This document shows positions 16,914 through 25,037 of a DNA stretch of 64,000 nt, in pieces. The stretch lies in NCBI RefSeq assembly GCF_013284035.1, contig NZ_CP054141.1, positions 3,658,001 to 3,722,000 on the forward strand. The letters run 5' to 3'. This DNA is from Flavobacterium sp. M31R6. Its GTDB lineage: Bacteria > Bacteroidota > Bacteroidia > Flavobacteriales > Flavobacteriaceae. The notes under the pieces are model-generated. The model had not been told where the DNA came from, made no database searches, and worked only from the letters and a program-made list of their open reading frames with translations. Each line of letters opens with the position of its first letter. The stretch's first letter is position 1. Made by a program: the position numbers and the translations under genes.

Positions 16914-19073
16914 TTATAAATTCTTTAACTGATTGTCGTTTTTATTTTTGCTGATGGTCCAAAAGAAACCGATAAAGAAGAATCTGTCCGCTGCCGGTTT
17001 GATGGCGCATCTTCTGTATTCTCCATTGGCGTCAGGTCGAACAACATAATTATATCCATACACATTATTTGCCCCTAAAACATTCGAAACCGAGAAATAC
17101 AAAATCTTTTGAGTAGTCAACAAATAAGCCCAATTGAAGCTCAAATCGTTGTATGATTTTGTTTTTCCGTTCATAAATTGGGTTTCGTTCGGATTGTTAT
17201 ATGGTCTTCCCGTACTAAATGAATTGGTGAAACCCAGTTGGGATTTCCATTCCGGAATCCAATATTTGGTCACTATAGACAAACTATTGTTTGGAACAAA
17301 ATTGGGAGTCACCTGAGTTGGGTAATTTTTATACAAACGCTCGGTATCTATATACGAATACGAAACCCAATATTCGAGATTCTTGATGGTTTTCCCGTCC
17401 CTCCAAAACAAATCCAAACCTTTGGCATATCCTGTTCCATCATTGGTAAATATTGAATTGTAGGCAACTGTAGGACTGTCAAATCGAGTCAGATTACTGT
17501 AATCTTTGTAATAGGCTTCAGCTCTAAGTGTACGCCCTTCTTTGCTGTATTGATAATTCAAAATATAATGGGACGCTTTTTCACTCTCAAACTGATTGTT
17601 TTTAGAAAACTTAATGTACTCGACACTTGGCGTTTGGGAGAAATCACCATACGCAAAAGACAATTGGCTGAATTTTGCCATTTTATAAGCAAATGAAATT
17701 CTTGGAGAAATAGAATTGTCATTTGTTAATTCATTTGCGGAAGCGCGGATACCAACTTTTGCTGCCAACTTTTTCGAAAAGAAAATATCGGCTTCGGTAT
17801 ATAATGCTCCAATGGTGTTGTCATATCCGTAATCAAAGGTGTTCCCTGCGTTTCGGGTAAAATCTTCAGTATATTTGGTAATAAAATAATCGGCTCCAAA
17901 AGACAATTTAAAACGATTGGAGATGTTCTTTTTTAATTTCAGCTTCATATTCACAGCATTTTCCACATTACCATAATTATCCAAATCAATGTCCGATTTC
18001 ACTTGATTATAACCATAACTCAAGCCGGCAGTAATATTCCAATTGGTTCCAAAAAAACCATTGTATGAAGAGTTAAGATAGAAATTATCGTTTTTGGAAT
18101 CGACCGTGATTTTGTCAATCGAATTGATATTTTCTTGTTTAATAACATATTGAGAAGCGTCAAAAGCAGCATACATCTTAAAAATTCCTCTTTCAAAATT
18201 GTATCTGTAGACCATTTCTCCTGACAAAGACTGTGGTGCGCTTTTCCATTCTACATCTTGGGGAACAAGTGCCTGATAAGGCGTTAAATTAATATAGGAA
18301 GTATTAATACTAAAAGAACTCTTTTCCCATTTTTGAGTATTTCCAAGACCGACACCTACAGTCATTACTGAGATTTCCGTTTTACTTTGATCTGGCTCAT
18401 CTATTGTATTCAAAAGCAAAACACTCGATAAAGCGTCGCCATATTCGGCAGAATATCCACCTGTAGAAAAGGAAATACCGCTAAAAAGAAAAGGCGAAAA
18501 TCGGCTTCGAGTAGGCAAATTATTTGGTGTCGAACCATAAGGCTGCGGCACTCGCATCCCATCGACATACGTTTGGGTTTCATTGGCTTCACCTCCTCGA
18601 ACGAACAGTCTTCCGTCCTCTCCAACTCTTTGAGTTCCTGGCAAAGATTGCAAAGCAGCCACAATATTTCCTGCCGAGCCAGCTGTAGTTACAATATCCA
18701 AAGGTTTCAGTACAGACATGCGGGCTTTGCTTCCAGATTCCAAAGAGCCCGCTGTGATTATTACTGCATCAAGTGCATTGACATTATCCCTAAGTTTAAT
18801 AGTTTGATTTTGAAAATGCGCTACATCTATAACAATATTTGAAGTTTCGTAAACCAATGAACTTGCTACCAAATTTTGATTTCCTGTGGCCGTGGTGGCA
18901 AATGCAAAGTCACCGTTTTCAGAAGTGGAAGCGCCATCATAACTGCCTTCAATATAAACATTGACACCTGCAATTGGAACTCCTTTCTCATTGACAATTT
19001 TACCTGAAATAGTGGTTTGCGAAAAAAGTGTGAAACTAAATAAAGAAACGATGGCGAATAAAATGGTTTTCAT
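16914..19073 (-). CDS. TonB-dependent outer-membrane receptor
   Basis: A 719-residue receptor counted from the ATG at 19073 (MKTILFAIVSLFSFTLFSQ), which gives a proper signal peptide; the longer frame to 19178 adds 35 residues that do not look like a leader. Domain order: signal peptide, carboxypeptidase-regulatory-like beta domain (TISGKIVNEKGVPIAGVNVYIEGSYDGASTSENGDFAF), plug domain with the TAGSAGNIVAALQSLPGTQRVGEDGRLFVRGG and YVDGMRV segments, then a beta barrel. It is too short for a SusC protein and there is no SusD beside it. It imports an unknown ligand, perhaps a metal chelate or small molecule, using TonB energy. DUF2141 and a two-component system lie downstream on the same strand. 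Confidence 0.92.
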   Translation of the reverse strand: MKTILFAIVSLFSFTLFSQTTISGKIVNEKGVPIAGVNVYIEGSYDGASTSENGDFAFATTATGNQNLVASSLVYETSNIVIDVAHFQNQTIKLRDNVNALDAVIITAGSLESGSKARMSVLKPLDIVTTAGSAGNIVAALQSLPGTQRVGEDGRLFVRGGEANETQTYVDGMRVPQPYGSTPNNLPTRSRFSPFLFSGISFSTGGYSAEYGDALSSVLLLNTIDEPDQSKTEISVMTVGVGLGNTQKWEKSSFSINTSYINLTPYQALVPQDVEWKSAPQSLSGEMVYRYNFERGIFKMYAAFDASQYVIKQENINSIDKITVDSKNDNFYLNSSYNGFFGTNWNITAGLSYGYNQVKSDIDLDNYGNVENAVNMKLKLKKNISNRFKLSFGADYFITKYTEDFTRNAGNTFDYGYDNTIGALYTEADIFFSKKLAAKVGIRASANELTNDNSISPRISFAYKMAKFSQLSFAYGDFSQTPSVEYIKFSKNNQFESEKASHYILNYQYSKEGRTLRAEAYYKDYSNLTRFDSPTVAYNSIFTNDGTGYAKGLDLFWRDGKTIKNLEYWVSYSYIDTERLYKNYPTQVTPNFVPNNSLSIVTKYWIPEWKSQLGFTNSFSTGRPYNNPNETQFMNGKTKSYNDLSFNWAYLLTTQKILYFSVSNVLGANNVYGYNYVVRPDANGEYRRCAIKPAADRFFFIGFFWTISKNKNDNQLKNL

Positions 19074-19171
19074 GATTTTGATCATTTTGATGATTTTGAT
19101 GAGACAAATATCATCCAGAAAAAAAGGGAATTGAAATTGTTCTGACCCAATTGGGGAAAATTGGGGATGAG

Positions 19172-19198
19172 TTGTCAATTACTTATTTTGTATCTTAG
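19172..19198 (+). promoter_or_regulatory. Weak promoter TTG - 16 - TATCTTAG
   Basis: TTG at 19172-19174 and TATCTTAG at 19191-19198 (one mismatch to TAnnTTTG) precede the ATG at 19224. This region is shared with the divergent TonB receptor gene. The position favours the ATG at 19224 over the frame opening at 19161. Confidence 0.35.
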
Positions 19199-19223
19199 CT
19201 ATGAATTGCAAAAAATCATTGAT

Positions 19224-19682
19224 ATGTCAGAAAGTAAAAGAATTTCGAATCTATATCAGTCCATTTATGATGGCAATCCGTGGCTTGAAGTCACTTTGAC
19301 AAACACTTTAAAAGATATAACTGCAGAACAGGCCTACAGGAAAATCAATCCTGATTTAAACACAATCTGGGAAATTGTCAATCATCTCATACAATGGAGA
19401 AGGAATATTTTGAGGCGTATGCAAGGAGAAACAATCACAACTCCTGACCATAATTATTTTGTACCCGTTTTAGACCCATCAGAAGTTGCCTGGCACCAAT
19501 CACTCCAAAATCTGGCAAAATCTCAGGAATTGTGGAATGCTTTTTTTGATGATTTTGACGACAAAGATTTAGAAAAAATATATATTAACAACAATCATAC
19601 GTATTACGAACATATTCACGGAATAATCCAGCATGATGTTTATCATTTAGGGCAAATTGTTATTCTCAAAAAGTTAATTTAA
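19224..19682 (+). CDS. DinB-like four-helix protein
   Basis: A 152-residue protein counted from the ATG at 19224 (MSESKRISNLYQ); an in-frame ATG at 19161 would add 21 residues without leader character. The conserved pattern is a helical bundle with NTIWEIVNHLIQWRRNILRRMQG and a C-terminal HGIIQHDVYHLGQIVILKK. The histidines in NH (helix 2), and in HD..YHLGQ (last helix) are the typical metal-binding triad of DinB/YfiT-like proteins, which include thiol-transferases and many of unknown role. It is followed closely by a YciI-like gene. Substrate unknown. Confidence 0.8.
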   Translation: MSESKRISNLYQSIYDGNPWLEVTLTNTLKDITAEQAYRKINPDLNTIWEIVNHLIQWRRNILRRMQGETITTPDHNYFVPVLDPSEVAWHQSLQNLAKSQELWNAFFDDFDDKDLEKIYINNNHTYYEHIHGIIQHDVYHLGQIVILKKLI

Positions 19683-19703
19683 TTTTCATTAATAGACCTT
19701 ACT

Positions 19704-20162
19704 ATGAAAAATTGTATTCTATTAATCGTTTTTTTGTTCGTTGCTGCAACTGGATTTGCACAAGAAGCTAATCCCACTTATGACGAAAAACTCGCCAAAT
19801 CCCTGAATGCAGATGAACGCGGAATGAAACAATATGTGTTTTGCATTTTGAAAACCGGAAGCAACACCACAGCAACAGACGAAGAAAAAAACGAACTGTT
19901 CAAGGGACATATGGCCAACATTACTCGTTTGGCAAAAGAAGGAAAATTGGCTTTGGCTGGGCCATTTATGAAAAATGACAAAAACTATCGGGGTCTTTAC
20001 ATTTTTAATGTCAGCACGATCGAAGAGGCAAAAGAACTCGTGGCCACAGATGCAGCCGTAAAAGCAAATATTTTTGAAGCCGAATTAACACCTTGGTACG
20101 GAACCGCGGCATTACAGGAAATATTGAAGATTCACGAAAAAATAACGAAAAACAAAATCTAG
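19704..20162 (+). CDS. Secreted YciI-like domain protein
   Basis: A 152-residue protein with a signal peptide (MKNCILLIVFLFVAATGFAQ) followed by a YciI/YCII-type ferredoxin-like domain: YVFCILKTGSNT...LFKGHMANITRLAKEGKLALAGPFMKND, then GLYIFNVSTIEEAKELVATDAAVKANIFEAELTPW. The H in KGHMANI and the D in the TDAAVK segment are positions usually conserved in the family. An exported YciI domain is less common than the cytoplasmic form. The biochemical role of the family is mostly unknown. Start ATG is 21 bases after the DinB-like gene. Confidence 0.8.
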   Translation: MKNCILLIVFLFVAATGFAQEANPTYDEKLAKSLNADERGMKQYVFCILKTGSNTTATDEEKNELFKGHMANITRLAKEGKLALAGPFMKNDKNYRGLYIFNVSTIEEAKELVATDAAVKANIFEAELTPWYGTAALQEILKIHEKITKNKI

Positions 20163-20292
20163 TTTTTTTTAAGAGGTGAGTTCGATTAATAGTCCAAAAG
20201 CCATCCGAAGACTGTAAAAAACATTCCAAAACAGGTAACAACTTTACTGAAAATAACAAATCAAAAGATTAATTTAAACAAATATTAATATT

Positions 20293-20751
20293 ATGAAAAA
20301 GTTACAATTCAAAGTAAGCATCAATGCACCTGTGACCAAGATTTATGATTTTATGCTTGGCACCAACAGTAAATCAACTTATGAGCAATGGACTTCTTTG
20401 TTTAACCCGACATCAACCTATGAAGGAAGTTGGGACAAGGGAAATAAAATTCTATTTCTTGGAGTAGATGAAAAAGGAGAAAAGGGAGGTATGGTTTCCA
20501 AGATAGCTGAAAATATTCCCAATCAATTTGTTTCGATTCAACATTATGGCCTTTTTAAAGCTGACAAGGAAATTACAGAAGGACCAGAAGTGGAAAAATG
20601 GGCAAACGGATTTGAAAACTATACCTTCGAAGAAAACAATGGGACTACAACCGTTACTGTTGACTTAGACACCGCAGAAGATTTTGTTGATTATATGAAA
20701 CAGACCTACCCAAAAGCACTAGACAAGTTAAAAGAACTTTGCGAAAAATAA
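20293..20751 (+). CDS. SRPBCC (AHSA1/START-like) domain protein
   Basis: A 152-residue cytoplasmic protein with the helix-grip START-like pattern: KLQFKVSINAPVTKIYDFMLG at the N-terminus, TSLFNPTSTYEGSWDKGNKILFLG, then EGPEVEKWANGFENYTFEENNGTTTVTVDLD and a long C-terminal helix ending DKLKELCEK. Proteins of this fold bind hydrophobic ligands or act as Hsp90-ATPase activators; nothing here specifies which. It sits in a run of small stress-type genes (DinB-like, YciI-like, VOC). A 130-base gap without features precedes it. Confidence 0.8.
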   Translation: MKKLQFKVSINAPVTKIYDFMLGTNSKSTYEQWTSLFNPTSTYEGSWDKGNKILFLGVDEKGEKGGMVSKIAENIPNQFVSIQHYGLFKADKEITEGPEVEKWANGFENYTFEENNGTTTVTVDLDTAEDFVDYMKQTYPKALDKLKELCEK

Positions 20752-20815
20752 CAATTTCAAGAACATCTTAAACCCAGCTATAAAGTTTTTAATAATTCTA
20801 AAAAAACAAAAACAA

Positions 20816-21076
20816 ATGCCACACCTCCTAGCAACACTAAGAAATGTTCCTTTTGAAACCATCAAAGAAATTTTGGAAAATGACAGAGCCTTTCACGCTT
20901 CGGAAGAAATGTATCTGGAGCATATTTGGCAAAATGTCGATGATGAAAACGAAGTGCTGTTTCTTTTCAGGATAAATTCTATAGTGAACACAAAAAAATT
21001 AATTGATAAATTGCATACCAAAGCATTGGAACAAAATCCAGATGCAAATTTACCTAACATGACCTATCTACAATGA
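20816..21076 (+). CDS. Small conserved-looking protein, function unknown
   Basis: An 86-residue acidic protein with no recognised domain. It has no signal peptide or membrane helix and appears alpha/beta (PFETIKEILENDRAFHASEEMYLEHIWQN, then NEVLFLFRINSIVNTKKLIDKLHTKALEQNPDANLPNM). The arrangement of a beta-strand between two helices suggests a small ferredoxin-like fold. Its stop overlaps the start of the VOC-family gene as ATGA, so the two are coupled. This coupling and the codon usage like its neighbours make it a real gene. Confidence 0.65.
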   Translation: MPHLLATLRNVPFETIKEILENDRAFHASEEMYLEHIWQNVDDENEVLFLFRINSIVNTKKLIDKLHTKALEQNPDANLPNMTYLQ

Positions 21077-21462
21077 TTACATTAAACAAAGTACACCACA
21101 TTGCCATAATTGCTGGCGATTATTCAAAATCAAAACATTTTTATATTGATATTTTAGGATTGACTATCATTCAAGAAATCTATCGTGAGAACCGGGATTC
21201 CTATAAATTGGATTTGGCACTCAATGGAAATTTTATAATTGAGTTATTTTCATTCCCAAATCCACCAAAACGAGTTTCCGGTCCGGAAGCGGCCGGATTA
21301 CGACACTTAGCCTTTGAAGTAAATAATATTCAGGAAACCCGAAAATACATTTTAGAACAAGGCTGCGATGCCGAAGAAATACGCATTGACGAATTTACCG
21401 ATAAAAAATTCTTCTTCATGGCAGACCCGGATAACACGCCCATTGAGTTTTACGAGAAATAA
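21073..21462 (+). CDS. Glyoxalase/VOC family metalloprotein (YaeR/GloA2 type)
   Basis: A 129-residue single-domain VOC protein: VHHIAIIAGDYSKSKHFYIDILGLTII in the first beta-alpha-beta-beta unit, KLDLALNGNFIIELFSFPNPPKRVSGPEAAGLRHLAFEV with the metal-ligand E and H, and ADPDNTPIEFYEK at the C-terminus with the last Glu ligand. The pattern (H, E, H, E) matches the YaeR/SMU1112c subgroup of glyoxalase I-like proteins. The substrate of this subgroup is not known; methylglyoxal detoxification is a guess. Translationally coupled to the 86-residue upstream gene. Confidence 0.85.
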   Translation: MITLNKVHHIAIIAGDYSKSKHFYIDILGLTIIQEIYRENRDSYKLDLALNGNFIIELFSFPNPPKRVSGPEAAGLRHLAFEVNNIQETRKYILEQGCDAEEIRIDEFTDKKFFFMADPDNTPIEFYEK

Positions 21463-21571
21463 AAACGACCGTACTCTATTTCTTAAAGAAATCACAAAAC
21501 ATTGTTATTATAACTGGCATCTAATACAATTCCAATTTTCTTTCTTTAGCTTTGTATTCCTAAAAAAATAA

Positions 21572-21605
21572 AACGGACCTTTTTATCTAGTTTAAAAGGT
21601 TCGTT
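21572..21605 (+). terminator. Weak hairpin terminator
   Basis: AACGGACCTTTTT and AAAAGGTTCGTTT pair with one G-T mismatch around a short loop. The T-run after it is short. It lies between the VOC gene and the ClC gene. Confidence 0.45.
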
Positions 21606-21647
21606 TCTATCAAAATTAATCCAGCCTATCCGGTTTAAATAAAGAAA

Positions 21648-22919
21648 ATGATACAAACAGTACGAAATTTTCAATTCTTAAAACTCCAAAAATTAGTTAT
21701 CATTTCTATTTTAATTGGTTTTCTTTCGGCTTTTCTGGGAGTTGCTTTAAAAAAACTAACCGAATATTACGAAGAAATATTTGCTCACCAAGCCTCAATT
21801 AATCCTTTATATTATATCCTTTTTCCAATCTTTGGATTGTCCGTTATTTATTTTCTTCGGGAGTATCTTTTTAAGAAAAAAGAAAACAAAGGCATCAAGG
21901 AAATATTTGAAAGCACCAATTCCAAATCACAGAACTTACCCAATTACAAAATATCCTCCCATTTCATCAACGGATTATTGACCGTGATTTTTGGAGGCTC
22001 AACTGGAATAGAAGTTTCTACCGTTGTCGCATCGGCAACCATTGGTTCTGTAGCGCAAAGAAAACAGAATGTCTTCAAAGAATACAAAACCGAATTAATC
22101 TGTGCTGGCGTTGCCGCAGGAATTACAGCTTTGTTCAGTAGCCCAATTGCAGGAATTCTGTTTGCCTTAGAAGTTATTTCAAGAAAAGTTACCCGTGCAT
22201 TCCTAATCAGTAATTTGATTGCAGTTGCTACCGCTTTTGGACTTATTTTTCTGTTAAATGAAAAACCATTGTTTAACGTTATTATTACGACTTGGCATTT
22301 AAAGGCAATTCCTTATTTCATCCTTTTGGGAATTTTGGCTGCATTCACTTCCGTTTATTTAACTCGATGTGTATTGTTTTTCAAAGTTCAATTTTCGAAA
22401 ATAAAAACCCATTATTTCAAAATCATCATAGGTTCGAGTATTTTGAGCATCTCATTACTTTTATTCCCACAACTCTATGGTGAAGGCTATCACGCTATCA
22501 AGGAACTAATTGTAAATCCAAACGAAACACAGTTAACATTGTCAATCGTTTTGACATTCATTGGAATCTTAATCCTAAAACCGATAGTTACATCGGCAAC
22601 CCTGGTTTCGGGCGGCGATGGAGGTGTTTTTGCACCAAGTCTTTTTATTGGTGCTTTTCTTGGATTATTGGTTGCCTTAGTTTTAAACACTTATTTTTCG
22701 GCCAATGTTATTCCAATAAACTTCATCATCATCGGAATGGCCGCAGTATTAAGTGCCAGTATTCACGCACCTTTTACATCCATTTTTCTAGTTTGTGGAT
22801 TAACGAATGATTACACTTTATTCCTTCCTATTTTAGTAGTTTGTCTGATTTCGAAATACACTGCAAAAATGATTTATCCATTTACGGTTTATACTTATTC
22901 ACCTGGTTTAGCAAAATAA
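21648..22919 (+). CDS. ClC-family chloride channel or H+/Cl- antiporter
   Basis: A 423-residue membrane protein with about ten to twelve hydrophobic segments. The ion-pathway motifs are recognisable: FGGSTGIEVSTVVASATIG, which corresponds to the GxEGP gate region with the glutamate kept but G-P replaced by V-S; SSPIAGILFALEV; and SGGDGGVFAPSLFIGAFLG, the GxFxP motif. ClC proteins move chloride (or other anions) across the inner membrane, as channels or in exchange for protons. The unusual gate sequence is noted; the gating glutamate suggests an exchanger. There are no C-terminal CBS domains. It is 10 bases before the HPP gene. Confidence 0.9.
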   Translation: MIQTVRNFQFLKLQKLVIISILIGFLSAFLGVALKKLTEYYEEIFAHQASINPLYYILFPIFGLSVIYFLREYLFKKKENKGIKEIFESTNSKSQNLPNYKISSHFINGLLTVIFGGSTGIEVSTVVASATIGSVAQRKQNVFKEYKTELICAGVAAGITALFSSPIAGILFALEVISRKVTRAFLISNLIAVATAFGLIFLLNEKPLFNVIITTWHLKAIPYFILLGILAAFTSVYLTRCVLFFKVQFSKIKTHYFKIIIGSSILSISLLLFPQLYGEGYHAIKELIVNPNETQLTLSIVLTFIGILILKPIVTSATLVSGGDGGVFAPSLFIGAFLGLLVALVLNTYFSANVIPINFIIIGMAAVLSASIHAPFTSIFLVCGLTNDYTLFLPILVVCLISKYTAKMIYPFTVYTYSPGLAK

Positions 22920-22929
22920 TATTCCTCTC

Positions 22930-23532
22930 ATGCCGATTCAAAAAATAAAGCGAACCTATCGCAAAACAAAATACATCCTTTACAAAGAAACTTTAGTTGA
23001 TTATAAAGAGCAATTTTGGTCATTTTTAGGATCATTTGTCGGCATCGGGGTTCTTGCTTATATACAATCCATCCATTTTAAAGGAAATGATGCTGTTTAC
23101 TTAATTGGCTCTTTTGGAGCATCGAGTGTATTGGTTTATGGAATTATCCAAAGTCCGTTTTCACAGCCAAGGAATTTGGTTGGAGGACATGTAATTTCGG
23201 CTATAATAGGCGTTACCGTTCATAAATTAGTTCCCGATATTATTTGGATAGCCGCTCCCCTAGCCGTTTCGTTTTCCATAATTCTCATGCAAATCACCAA
23301 AACTTTGCATCCACCCGGAGGAGCAACCGCACTAATCGCCGTGATTGGTTCCGACAAAATAAAAGCCTTAGGATATATGTATGTGTTTTCGCCTGTTCTA
23401 ATCGGTGTACTGATTTTACTCCTGACGGCTTTAATTTTTAATAACATGACTCCGAGTCGAACGTATCCGAGTCATTCCACCTACCACAAACACTATCATA
23501 AAATCAGAAAACGGTTGACGGGAAAGAAGTAA
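22930..23532 (+). CDS. HPP family membrane protein
   Basis: A 200-residue protein with four hydrophobic helices (about residues 32-50, 58-75, 88-118, 145-170) and the family motif TKTLHPPGGATALIAVIGS near residue 120, together with SFGASSVLVYG and QPRNLVGGHVISA. HPP proteins are integral inner-membrane proteins; some members were linked to nitrite transport in cyanobacteria and plastids, but the bacterial role is generally unknown. It probably shares a transcript with the ClC gene. The C-terminus is basic and rich in His and Tyr. Confidence 0.85.
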   Translation: MPIQKIKRTYRKTKYILYKETLVDYKEQFWSFLGSFVGIGVLAYIQSIHFKGNDAVYLIGSFGASSVLVYGIIQSPFSQPRNLVGGHVISAIIGVTVHKLVPDIIWIAAPLAVSFSIILMQITKTLHPPGGATALIAVIGSDKIKALGYMYVFSPVLIGVLILLLTALIFNNMTPSRTYPSHSTYHKHYHKIRKRLTGKK

Positions 23533-23599
23533 ATTTGTTTCTTTTGGAGCAGAAAAATTTGGTGTTTTCAGCCGGCATTGGTCCCGCACACGAGGCTGA

Positions 23600-23679
23600 A
23601 GGCCGAATTGGCGAAGCAATCCGTTACAATATTATGTACCGAACCCCGGCACATAATGATTTTCACTGCTATCGGGGCT
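23600..23679 (-). repeat. AGCCCCGATAG hairpin element (family A, copy 1)
   Basis: Read on the minus strand from 23679: AGCCCCGATAGCAGTGAAAATC, a 10-base stem arm ATTATGTGCC, the loop GGGGTTC, the pairing arm GGTACATAAT and ATTGTAACGGATTGC. The 10-7-10 geometry equals that of the copy at 53853, and the flanks are nearly identical, while the stem differs yet still pairs (one G-T wobble). Stem arms on plus coordinates: 23631-23640 and 23648-23657. Confidence 0.8.
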
Positions 23680-23721
23680 AAAGAAAGAGATTTCGCTTTT
23701 TTGTAATTATCCAAAAAATAT

Positions 23722-23846
23722 CACGAAGATGCTCAAAGGAGACGCAAAGATTCACAACGAAAATAAAGAATTCTTTAGATTGATATAAAAAACTTTGCGA
23801 AGCTTTGTGTCTTCTTCGTGTTCCTTTGTGTTCCTTTGTGAAATAA
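23722..23846. repeat. CACGAAG...CTTCGTG inverted repeat (family B, copy 1)
   Basis: Opens CACGAAGATGCTCAAAGG and ends with TTTGCGAAGCTTTGTG, TTCTTCGTG and two TTCCTTTGTG words. The outer CACGAAG pairs with CTTCGTG, and CAAAG words pair with CTTTG words, giving an imperfect inverted repeat of about 125 bases. A second copy is at 27788-27904 and shares the order of the words. Confidence 0.75.
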
Positions 23847-23909
23847 AGTCTTGGGATTAATCAAATCAGCTTCCAACAAAATCTTTTCAACAAAACCCAA
23901 TTCATAAAT

Positions 23910-23938
23910 TTGAAATCTAAAATTAAACTTTACATTTG
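23910..23938 (+). promoter_or_regulatory. Promoter TTG - 18 - TACATTTG
   Basis: TTG at 23910-23912 and an exact TAnnTTTG box TACATTTG at 23931-23938 are spaced as in Bacteroidota housekeeping promoters. Transcription should start near 23944, 18 bases before the ATG at 23962. Confidence 0.7.
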
Positions 23939-23961
23939 CTCTTTCAATAAAAACAAAGATT

Positions 23962-24501
23962 ATGGTTTATAAATTCAGAGTCATTCTAGATGCCGAGGAA
24001 GACATTTTTAGAGACATAGCAATACTTGCAGAAGACACTTTAGAAGATTTACACAATGCTATTTTCAATTCATTTGGCTTTGACGGAATGGAAGTTGCTT
24101 CTTTCTATACCTGCGACGAAACTTGGAATCAAGAAGATGAGATTTCTATGTTTGATACGGGAGATGTTCCTGGTGAGCAAAAAATCATGAGTGATTATCA
24201 ATTATCTGACATACTTGACGAGCAAAATACCAAGATTATTTATGTTTACGACTTTATCAATATGTGGACTTTCCTAGTGGAACTTGCTGCTGTCGAAGAA
24301 CAAATTGTAGGTAATACGTATCCAGAAACTATATTTTCTCACGGAGAAATGCCAGACGAAGCTATCGAGAAAAACTTTGAAGCCGATATGCATGATGATA
24401 TCTATGGCGAATTTGAAGACGATTTAGACGAAGACGATCTAGACATGTTCGAAGGAGACGATAGTTTTGAAGACTATGGCTTTGAGGAGAATTGGAATTA
24501 G
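23962..24501 (+). CDS. pRiA4b ORF-3-like protein
   Basis: A 179-residue acidic protein. The N-terminal ~120 residues resemble the pRiA4b ORF-3 / IS1096 TnpR-associated domain: VYKFRVILDAEEDIFRDIAILAEDTLEDLHNAIFNSFGFD, then ASFYTCDETWNQEDEI, LSDILDEQNTKIIYVYDFINMWTFLVEL. The family is named after plasmid and IS-linked proteins but is widespread in chromosomes; function unknown. The last ~50 residues are extremely acidic (runs of D and E). No transposase or plasmid gene lies nearby, so mobility is not implied. It has its own strong promoter. Confidence 0.85.
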   Translation: MVYKFRVILDAEEDIFRDIAILAEDTLEDLHNAIFNSFGFDGMEVASFYTCDETWNQEDEISMFDTGDVPGEQKIMSDYQLSDILDEQNTKIIYVYDFINMWTFLVELAAVEEQIVGNTYPETIFSHGEMPDEAIEKNFEADMHDDIYGEFEDDLDEDDLDMFEGDDSFEDYGFEENWN

Positions 24502-24506
24502 TTTTT

Positions 24507-24630
24507 TTGAGTCGCTAAGTTGCTGAGGTGCTAAGTTTCTAAGTTTTTTTTTAAAAATTTGTAGGTTTTTTTACTCAAAAAGATAATAACTTAGGAGCTT
24601 AGAAACTTACTAACTTAGAATCTTAGAAAA
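24507..24630. repeat. CTAAG-type repeat (family C, copy 2)
   Basis: GAGTCGCTAAGTTGCTGAGG, TGCTAAGTTTCTAAG on the left (24510-24543) are followed after about 45 AT-rich bases by the inverse words ACTTAGGAGCTTAG, AAACTTACTAACTTAG and AATCTTAG (24589-24626). It forms a long imperfect hairpin directly upstream of the four-helix protein gene. Confidence 0.75.
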
Positions 24631-24632
24631 AA

Positions 24633-24992
24633 ATGAGCAACTTTAGAAAACTATTAGTTTGGCAGAAAGCCATGTCATTGACAACAAAAATTTACGACAA
24701 TACCAAAACATTTCCCAAGGAAGAAATTTTCGGCTTAACATCACAAATAAGACGGTGTTCCGTTTCAGTCCCTAGTAATATTGCAGAAGGAATTGGAAGA
24801 GATGGTAAAAACGAACTCTTAAGATTCCTCACTATTTCTGTAGGTTCTTTATTTGAACTGCAAACTCAATTAGAAATTGCCAAAAACATACATTTTTTAA
24901 AAGAAGAAGAATTTATTAACCTATATGAGGATAGTCGAGAAGTGGAAAGAATGTTGATTGCTTTCATAAAAAAAATAAAAGAACGCGATTAA
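24633..24992 (+). CDS. S23-type four-helix bundle protein
   Basis: A 119-residue helical protein with the S23/avd-like four-helix signature: FRKLLVWQKAMSLTTKIYDNTKTFPKEEIFGLTSQIRRCSVSVPSNIAEGIGRDGKNELLRFLTISVGSLFELQTQLEIA. The FGLTSQIRR..VS.PSNIAEG stretch is diagnostic. The family was first seen inside 23S rRNA intervening sequences of Leptospira and has many free-standing members in Bacteroidota; basic surface helices suggest nucleic-acid binding. There is no rRNA or reverse transcriptase near it. The gene is bounded upstream by repeat copy C2 and downstream by C3, suggesting it travels with these repeats. Function unknown. Confidence 0.88.
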   Translation: MSNFRKLLVWQKAMSLTTKIYDNTKTFPKEEIFGLTSQIRRCSVSVPSNIAEGIGRDGKNELLRFLTISVGSLFELQTQLEIAKNIHFLKEEEFINLYEDSREVERMLIAFIKKIKERD

Positions 24993-25035
24993 AATCTCAG
25001 AAACTTAGCAACTTAGTCCCTCAGAAACTCAAAAA
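24993..25035. repeat. CTAAG-type repeat (family C, half element)
   Basis: CTCAGAAACTTAGCAACTTAG followed by TCCCTCAGAAACTC repeats the right-arm words of the family C elements in the same orientation. It directly follows the four-helix gene and runs to within a few bases of the next start codon. Confidence 0.65.
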
Positions 25036-25037
25036 AA

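Larger units (their letters stand above)
23533..23961. other. Repeat-filled intergenic region
   Basis: This 429-base region has no gene. It contains a copy of the AGCCCCGATAG hairpin family on the minus strand (to 23679), a CACGAAG-type inverted repeat (23722-23846), and a good promoter (23910-23938) for the following gene. Short open frames inside it on either strand cover the repeats and are not supported as genes. Confidence 0.75.

Noticed and set aside
19074..19178. N-terminal extension of the TonB receptor
   Set aside because: The extra 35 residues precede a normal signal peptide at MKTILFAIVSLFSF and would disable export.
23962..24501. Plasmid or IS remnant, from the pRiA4b ORF-3 name
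   Set aside because: The domain is widespread on chromosomes; there is no transposase, inverted terminal repeat or replication gene nearby.
24633..24992. Diversity-generating retroelement accessory gene (Avd)
   Set aside because: The four-helix protein resembles S23/Avd proteins, but no reverse transcriptase, template repeat or variable repeat is in the window.
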